A stretch of 64,000 nucleotides of DNA from Actinopolymorpha pittospori. GTDB lineage: Bacteria > Actinomycetota > Actinomycetes > Propionibacteriales > Actinopolymorphaceae. Positions 59,231-64,000 of the stretch are shown piece by piece (positions within the stretch are counted from its first letter, which is position 1; each line of letters starts with the position of its first letter). The notes under the pieces are model-generated. The model was given only the letters and a program-made list of their open reading frames with translations, did not search any database and was not told the DNA's origin. The stretch is from positions 1,736,001 through 1,800,000 of the forward strand of contig NZ_JADBEM010000001.1 of assembly GCF_014873875.1 (NCBI RefSeq), read 5' to 3'. A program made the position numbers and the translations under genes.

Positions 59231-60361
59231 GTGGTTCTCCGCGTTCGTACCCTCACCCCCGAGGAACACCTGGCCTTCCTCGACTCCCGGGAGTCCGCCA
59301 GCTTCCTCCAGACCCCCGCGTGGGGCGAGGTCAAGCGCGAGTGGCGGGCGGAGTCGGTGGGCTGGGTCGACGACTCTGACAGCGGCGAGAAGATCATCGG
59401 CGCCGGCCTGGTGCTCTACCGCCGGCTCCCCAAGATGCGCCGATCCCTCGCGTATCTGCCCGAAGGTCCGTTGATCGACTGGACCGACCCCGACCTGCGC
59501 CGCTGGCTCGCGCCGCTCACCGAGCACGTCTCGGCCCAGGGCGCCTTCGGGATCCGGATGGGCCCGCCGGTGGTCACCCGCCGCTGGTCCGGGGCCACGG
59601 TCAAGGCCGCGCTCTCCGAGGGCGGCGCGCGCACCCTCGGCGCGATCCCCGCCGACCAGACCGACCACGCCGCGATCGGCGTCACCGAACAGCTCAAGGC
59701 CATGGGCTGGCGACCGCCGGCCGACGGCGACGGCGGGTTCGCGGCCGGACAGCCGCGCTACGTCTTCCAGCTACCTCTGGAGGACCGCGACGAGCAGGCC
59801 GTGCTCGCCGGAATGAACCAGCTGTGGCGGCGCAACATCAAGAAGGCCGCGAAGGCCGGGGTCGTGGTCAGCCACGGATCGGCCGACGACCTGCCGGCGT
59901 TCCACGAGCTGTACCTCGAGACCGCGCGGCGGGACCACTTCACCCCCCGGTCGTTGTCCTACTTCTCCACGATGTTCCGTGCGCTGAACTCCGAGAACCC
60001 CGACCGGGTGCGCCTCTACCTCGCCCACCACGAGGGTGAGTTGGCCGCGGCGACCATCGGCGTCCGGGTGGGTACGCACGCGTGGTACTCCTACGGCGCG
60101 TCCTCCACCGCGAAGCGGGACGTCCGCCCCTCCAACGCACTCCAGTGGGAGATGATCCGGGACGCCCTCGCCGCGGGCGCCCGCCTCTACGACCTGCGCG
60201 GCATCACCGACACCCTCGACGAGTCCGACTCACACTTCGGCCTGCTGCAGTTCAAGCTCGGCACCGGCGGCGAGGCGGCGGAGTACGTCGGGGAGTGGGA
60301 CCTGCCGATCTCGCGGCTGCTGTACTCCGCGTTCGACCTCTACATGCGACGGAGAGGGTAG
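59231..60361 (+). CDS. FemABX-family aminoacyl-tRNA-dependent ligase
   Basis: 376 aa with two GNAT-like halves: FLQTPAWGEVKREWRAESVG, RRSLAYLPEGPLIDW, QLWRRNIKKAAKAGVVV, and AAATIGVRVGTHAWYSYGAS with LYDLRGI. FemX-type enzymes add an amino acid from aminoacyl-tRNA to a peptidoglycan precursor peptide. Followed after 9 bp by an alanine-racemase-like gene, then by tyrS. The start GTG is 7 bp after TAGCCT, probably leaderless. Confidence 0.87.
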   Translation: MVLRVRTLTPEEHLAFLDSRESASFLQTPAWGEVKREWRAESVGWVDDSDSGEKIIGAGLVLYRRLPKMRRSLAYLPEGPLIDWTDPDLRRWLAPLTEHVSAQGAFGIRMGPPVVTRRWSGATVKAALSEGGARTLGAIPADQTDHAAIGVTEQLKAMGWRPPADGDGGFAAGQPRYVFQLPLEDRDEQAVLAGMNQLWRRNIKKAAKAGVVVSHGSADDLPAFHELYLETARRDHFTPRSLSYFSTMFRALNSENPDRVRLYLAHHEGELAAATIGVRVGTHAWYSYGASSTAKRDVRPSNALQWEMIRDALAAGARLYDLRGITDTLDESDSHFGLLQFKLGTGGEAAEYVGEWDLPISRLLYSAFDLYMRRRG

Positions 60362-60370
60362 AACCGACCC

Positions 60371-61405
60371 ATGTCCCTCACGCTGCACATCGACGCCGCG
60401 CGTTGGCGGGGGCACCTCGACTCCGTGGTCACGGGGTTCCCCGGACTCGTCCCGGTGGTCAAGGGCACCGGCTACGGGTTCGGTCACGCGCTGCTCGCCA
60501 CCGAGGCCGTACGGCTCGGTGCCGACATCCTCGCGGTCGGCACTTATGAGGAGCTCGCGACCGTCCGTGGCGTGTTCCCCGGGGACCTGCTCGTCCTCAC
60601 CCCGCTACGGCCGTTCGACCAGGCCGTCGAGGACCCGCAGGTCATCCACACGGTGAGTCGGGTGGTCGACCTGCAGACCCTCGCCGACGGTCCTGGCCGG
60701 CCGCGCGTGGTGGTCGAACTCCTCACCTCGATGCGGCGCCACGGCGTGACCACCGAGGACCTCCCGATCGTCGCCAAGCTGCTCGAGGGAGTCACCTGCG
60801 AGGGGTTCGCCCTGCACCTGCCACTGTCGTCGGCCGGCGCGCACGGGCCGGAGGTGGCGTCCTGGATCAGGACGCTGCAGGACGCCGAGCTGCCGTTGCG
60901 GCGGCTGTTCGTGTCCCACCTCACGGCGGAGGAGTTGTCGGCGCTGCGCTCGACACACGCCGACCTGGAGATCCGGTCCCGGATCGGCACCAAGCTGTGG
61001 CTGTCCGACCGGTCCGCCTACGACGCCCGCGCCCATGTCCTCGACGTGCATCCCGTCCGCCGCGGCGACCGGTTCGGCTACCGGCAGCGCCGGGTTCCCG
61101 GTGAGGGTCACCTCGTCGTGGCCAGCGGCGGCACCGCCCACGGTGTCGCGCTGGAGGCGCCGAGCCACGTCGCCGACCTGCGCACCCGGGCCAAGGTCCT
61201 CGCCGCCAGCGGGCTCGAAGCGGCCGGGCGGGCGCTGTCGCCGTTCACCGTGGCCGGTCAGCGGCGCTGGTTCGCCGAACCTCCGCACATGCAGGTGAGC
61301 GTGCTCTTCCTGCCCGCCTCCGTCGCTCCGCCAGAGGTCGGGACCGAGCTCGCGGTCAACGTCGGCATGGCGATGACGACGTTCGACCGGGTCGTCTTCG
61401 ACTGA
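60371..61405 (+). CDS. Alanine-racemase-like PLP protein
   Basis: 344 aa. N-terminal PLP barrel with Lys30 in LVPVVKGTGYGFG (the alanine-racemase AVVKANAYGHG site, altered) and a C-terminal beta domain with RRGDRFGYRQRRVP, where Tyr may match the catalytic Tyr. The changed motifs suggest a racemase for another amino acid, or a non-enzymatic relative. It stands in one transcript with the FemX-like gene (9 bp), so a role in cell-wall peptide chemistry is likely. Confidence 0.78.
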   Translation: MSLTLHIDAARWRGHLDSVVTGFPGLVPVVKGTGYGFGHALLATEAVRLGADILAVGTYEELATVRGVFPGDLLVLTPLRPFDQAVEDPQVIHTVSRVVDLQTLADGPGRPRVVVELLTSMRRHGVTTEDLPIVAKLLEGVTCEGFALHLPLSSAGAHGPEVASWIRTLQDAELPLRRLFVSHLTAEELSALRSTHADLEIRSRIGTKLWLSDRSAYDARAHVLDVHPVRRGDRFGYRQRRVPGEGHLVVASGGTAHGVALEAPSHVADLRTRAKVLAASGLEAAGRALSPFTVAGQRRWFAEPPHMQVSVLFLPASVAPPEVGTELAVNVGMAMTTFDRVVFD

Positions 61406-61447
61406 TCCGGACTTCGTCGTCTGCGCACCTGAGGGACTTCGAGGCGG

Positions 61448-61453
61448 TAGCCT
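61448..61453 (+). promoter_or_regulatory. -10 element TAGCCT for the tyrS leader
   Basis: TAGCCT ends 7 bp before GTG 61461, in the same CGGTAGCCT-N5-GCGTG context as the FemX-like gene. Confidence 0.45.
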
Positions 61454-61460
61454 GGACGGC

Positions 61461-61493
61461 GTGATCGGGTCCCAGCAGCGATATCGGCGCTGA
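61461..61493 (+). CDS. Candidate tyrS leader peptide MIGSQQRYRR
   Basis: A 10-codon frame starting at the predicted transcription start. Its single Tyr codon, TAT (61482-61484, rare in this DNA), is immediately followed by the first of two hairpins. By analogy with trpL it could measure charged tRNA-Tyr. Only one Tyr codon is present, so stalling would be weaker than at tandem codons; this is inference. Confidence 0.4.
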   Translation: MIGSQQRYRR

Positions 61494-61524
61494 CGCGCCG
61501 TCCTGGCCGCCTCGCTGAGGCGGC
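61485..61524 (+). promoter_or_regulatory. Tandem hairpins in the tyrS leader
   Basis: Hairpin 1 is CGGCGC-TGAC-GCGCCG (61485-61500), starting at the base after the TAT codon and holding the leader stop in its loop. Hairpin 2 is GCCGCCTC-GCT-GAGGCGGC (61506-61524). GCCG at the end of hairpin 1 can also pair with CGGC of hairpin 2. Downstream, CTTCC stands opposite the GGAA of the tyrS ribosome site. No T-run follows, so control could be on translation. Confidence 0.5.
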
Positions 61525-61553
61525 TTCCGCTGCTTCCGAAGGAAACCCGAGCC

Positions 61554-62810
61554 ATGTCGACCGTTCAGGGCTCTGATCGCCCTACCCGTCTGCTCGCCGA
61601 CCTCGCCCGCACCACCGACGAGGTCGTCTCCACTCCCGAGCTCACCGACCTCCTCGCGAGCGGCCGCCCGCTCCGCGTCAAGTACGGCGTCGACTGCACG
61701 GCGCCCTTCCTCCACCTCGGCCACGCCGTCAACCTGTGGATGATGCGACGCCTGCAGGAGGAGGGCCACAAGGTCGTCTTCCTCCTCGGTGACGTCACCA
61801 CCCAGGTCGGCGATCCGACCGGCCGGACGGAGAGCAGGCCCGTCCTCACCCCCGAGGAGATCGACGCCAACGCCGCCGCGTTCCTCGAGCAGGTCTCCCT
61901 CGTCCTGGCGACCGACCCCGAGGTCTTCGAGGTGCGCCGCAACTCCGAGTGGTTCGAGACGCTCACGACACGCGACTGGCTGACCCTGCTCTCCCACGTC
62001 ACCCACGGCCAGCTTCTGGCGCGGGACATGTTCCGCCGCCGGATCGCCGCCGGACGGGAGATCGCGATGCACGAGCTGTGCTACCCCGTGCTCCAGGGCT
62101 ACGACTCGTTCGCGATGAACTCCGACCTCACCATCGTCGGCAGCGACCAACTCTTCAACGAGATGCTCGGACGACACTTCCAGCAGCGGCTGGGCGCCAG
62201 GCCGCAGGTGGTCATCACCACCCGGATCACCCCCGGCATCGACGGGAGGGCCAAGCAGTCCAAGAGCCTCGGCAACTACGTCGCGCTGGCCGACTCTCCG
62301 CGGGAGAAGTTCGGGAAGTTGATGAGCATCCCCGACTCCCTCGTCGCCGGCTACCTCGAGGTCTACACGACCCTGCCCATGCGGGTGGTCGAGGACGCCC
62401 AGGCGGCGGTCGAACGCGGAGGTCCCGCGGTGCGGGACGCCAAGCTCGGTCTGGCGCACGCGGTCGTCGCCCGCTACCACGGTGAGGAGCGGGCGGAGTC
62501 CGAGCGGGAGTGGTTCCTGTCGGCCTTCTCCGACCGCCGCGAGCCCACCGACGTCCCGACGGTGAGCGTCGACACGGACTCGCTGCGCGTCCTGGACCTG
62601 GTGTGCCTGGCCCAGCCCGAGCTGAGCAGAAGCGCGGCCCGCCGACTGGTCGAGCAGAGCGCCGTCCGGATCGGGGATCGCACGCACAGCGATCCGGACG
62701 CGGTGGTGGACGCCGGCGTCGGCGACCTGCTCCGGGTCGGCCGCCGGCGGTGGTTCCGGGTCGAGTGGGCAGCCAGCCAAGGACCGGGCACCGACTCACG
62801 GTCCGGGTGA
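61554..62810 (+). CDS. tyrS: Tyrosyl-tRNA synthetase
   Basis: 418 aa class I synthetase. HIGH-like HLGH (54-57) in YGVDCTAPFLHLGHAVNLWM, VFLLGDVTTQVGDPTGR, MHELCYPVLQGYDSFAMNSD, KMSKS-like KQSKS (about 234-238), and a C-terminal S4 RNA-binding domain (SRSAARRLVEQSAVRIGDRT). VDCTAP in place of the usual FDPTA suggests the second (TyrZ-like) type, so the genome may hold another tyrS. GAAGGAA precedes ATG. Preceded by a candidate attenuator; downstream of femX and the racemase-like gene. Confidence 0.88.
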   Translation: MSTVQGSDRPTRLLADLARTTDEVVSTPELTDLLASGRPLRVKYGVDCTAPFLHLGHAVNLWMMRRLQEEGHKVVFLLGDVTTQVGDPTGRTESRPVLTPEEIDANAAAFLEQVSLVLATDPEVFEVRRNSEWFETLTTRDWLTLLSHVTHGQLLARDMFRRRIAAGREIAMHELCYPVLQGYDSFAMNSDLTIVGSDQLFNEMLGRHFQQRLGARPQVVITTRITPGIDGRAKQSKSLGNYVALADSPREKFGKLMSIPDSLVAGYLEVYTTLPMRVVEDAQAAVERGGPAVRDAKLGLAHAVVARYHGEERAESEREWFLSAFSDRREPTDVPTVSVDTDSLRVLDLVCLAQPELSRSAARRLVEQSAVRIGDRTHSDPDAVVDAGVGDLLRVGRRRWFRVEWAASQGPGTDSRSG

Positions 62811-62823
62811 GACGGACGGATCC

Positions 62824-62862
62824 GCCTGACCAGGAGCGGTCAGTCCGCGCACCTGGTCAGGC
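62824..62862. terminator. Hairpin between tyrS and the mannosyltransferase
   Basis: GCCTGACCAGG (62824-62834) and CCTGGTCAGGC (62852-62862) form a perfect 11-bp stem with a 17-nt loop, between two converging genes. No T-run. Confidence 0.6.
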
Positions 62863-62895
62863 TGGGATGTGCCCGTCAGTCAGCCCGACGCCCGG

Positions 62896-64000
62896 TCAGC
62901 CCGACCACTTGCCGGTGAGATAGGCGACCGCCCAGATCCCGAACAGCGGGACGGCGATCAGCACGTACGCTCGCCACACCCATGGTCGTCGGGCGGCAAT
63001 CGCGCCGAGACCGATCCACAACGGGAACCAGAGCAAGACCGCGCGAGGCACCGAGAAGAACCAGTACGACGTCGCGAACGCTGCCACCTGCACACCGACC
63101 CAGGTGGCCTCTCCCCACCTGCGCAGCACCAGCAGGACGACCGTGATGACCACGCCGACCAGCATCGCCACCATCTCGGCCCGGAACATCCACTCGAAGT
63201 TGGCCGTCAGTGCGTCGCCCACGTCGCCGAACGTCGTGCGCCCGGTCGCGGCGTCCCAGGTGTGGAAGAACGACTGCCACGGCATGGTGAAGCCGCGGTA
63301 CCACTCCTCCGACTGAGCGTGGTACCAGCGCAGCCAGTCACCGGTGTTGACCTTGAGGTAGGCCATGTAGCCGCCGAGCGGGACCAGCGGCAGGAGCAGC
63401 CAGAGACCGTCGAGCCACTGCTTGCGTTTGCTGGAGGTGAGGAACTCGACCGCCAGGGCGACGACCAGGAAGATCCCCGAGACCCGCACGGTGGAGGCAC
63501 CGGCGGCGAGAACGGCCGCGAGCCACCAGTGGCCTCGTCGGGCGGCCAGCCAGGCCGGGATCGCGAGGCCGAGGAACAGCGCCTCGGTGTAGGGGGCGGC
63601 GAGGAAGATGGCCGGTGGGGCCAGCATCCACATCGCCGCGGCGTACCGACCGGCTCCCGGGCCCCACTCGGACTCGGCCAGGCGAGCGAGCGCGACCGCC
63701 GCGATGCCGCCGGCCACAAGGGACAACACGAGACCGGCGACCACCGTCGGCAGCCCGATGTAGGTCCCCAGGCGTAGGAGCGCCGGTAATCCCGGGAAGA
63801 ACGCCTCGATCGGTGTGTCCCAGCCGGGTGCGAAGTAGCCGTGGGTCGCGATCCGGTCGAAGTGCCAGAAGTCCCACTGCTTCCAGCTGTCCAGGAAGCT
63901 GGGCACCTTCCCCTGGCCGTGGAACAGCCAGGGACCACTCACCGCGAGCATGAGGATGCCGACGCGGGTCAGCAGCCACCAACCCAGCACCTCCACGTCG
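62896..64000 (-). CDS. PIG-V-like membrane mannosyltransferase, 5' end cut by window edge
   Basis: At least 368 aa. LTRVGILMLAVSGPWLF, then WKQWDFWHFDRIATHGYFAP, the loop with acidic residues typical of GPI mannosyltransferase 2-like (PIG-V) proteins, EAFFPGLPALLRLGTYIG, and eight or more membrane segments. The family uses polyprenyl-phosphate mannose on the outer side of the membrane, likely for cell-wall glycans or protein O-mannosylation. The frame stays open to the window edge; GTG 63996 is in frame but the N-terminus probably lies beyond. Confidence 0.82.
   Translation of the reverse strand, partial: DVEVLGWWLLTRVGILMLAVSGPWLFHGQGKVPSFLDSWKQWDFWHFDRIATHGYFAPGWDTPIEAFFPGLPALLRLGTYIGLPTVVAGLVLSLVAGGIAAVALARLAESEWGPGAGRYAAAMWMLAPPAIFLAAPYTEALFLGLAIPAWLAARRGHWWLAAVLAAGASTVRVSGIFLVVALAVEFLTSSKRKQWLDGLWLLLPLVPLGGYMAYLKVNTGDWLRWYHAQSEEWYRGFTMPWQSFFHTWDAATGRTTFGDVGDALTANFEWMFRAEMVAMLVGVVITVVLLVLRRWGEATWVGVQVAAFATSYWFFSVPRAVLLWFPLWIGLGAIAARRPWVWRAYVLIAVPLFGIWAVAYLTGKWSG

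Noticed and set aside
1..64000. CRISPR arrays, rRNA and tRNA genes
   Set aside because: No regularly spaced 25-40 bp repeats, no rRNA-like stretches and no cloverleaf with a CCA-type end noticed by eye; a covariance search could still find a tRNA.

Overview
The window is 64 kb of GC-rich DNA with GTG starts, short 4-bp ATGA/GTGA gene overlaps and many TetR, ArsR, LacI and GntR regulators. It reads as the chromosome of a mycelial-type actinomycete. The block dnaB - MATE - rplI - rpsR - ssb - rpsF is the familiar actinobacterial core neighbourhood. Genus cannot be fixed from the sequence. Both edges cut genes: a small minus-strand gene at the left and a PIG-V-like mannosyltransferase at the right.

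Layout. 1-2.4 kb: an edge gene, a tandem operator array, a helix-turn-helix protein and an alpha/beta hydrolase. 2.5-11 kb: a carbohydrate locus with a SIS-domain isomerase, GH38 alpha-mannosidase, LacI and AraC regulators, a PhyH-type dioxygenase, and a divergent YihT-like aldolase with a YihV-like PfkB kinase. 10.9-14.7 kb: ABC-2 exporter and a divergent NarL-type two-component system. 14.7-16.7 kb: flavin-reductase-like protein, ArsR, GNAT. 16.8-19.3 kb: a complete trp attenuator (leader peptide with tandem Trp codons and a terminator) before a fused anthranilate synthase. 19.3-22.2 kb: TetR with three CTAG palindromes, a small membrane protein, and a decayed IS607-type element. 22.3-31.6 kb: cupin, ornithine-cyclodeaminase-like enzyme, YdiJ-like FAD/Fe-S dehydrogenase, tricorn-like protease and amidase. 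31.7-50.6 kb: an accessory stretch of small oxidoreductases, hydrolases, SnoaL, VOC and membrane proteins, several controlled by a divergent TetR or ArsR. It includes an amino-sugar operon (NagB-like, GH4, BadF kinase, GntR) and several broken genes. 50.7-64 kb: core block with intein-containing dnaB, MATE exporter, rplI, rpsR, ssb, rpsF, then a beta-lactamase-fold protein, endonuclease IV, FemX-like ligase, alanine-racemase-like protein, tyrS with a candidate leader-peptide attenuator, and the mannosyltransferase.

Regulation is unusually legible. At least ten starts sit 6-7 bp after a TANNNT-like -10 hexamer with no Shine-Dalgarno, the geometry of leaderless mRNAs. Inverted-repeat operators can be read directly in front of most TetR/ArsR/GntR genes.

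Broken genes: the IS607 tnpA and tnpB, an MFS transporter and a DUF1772 protein each with a one-base frameshift, and an AHSA1-type protein that has lost its N-terminal half at the start of a YccF gene.
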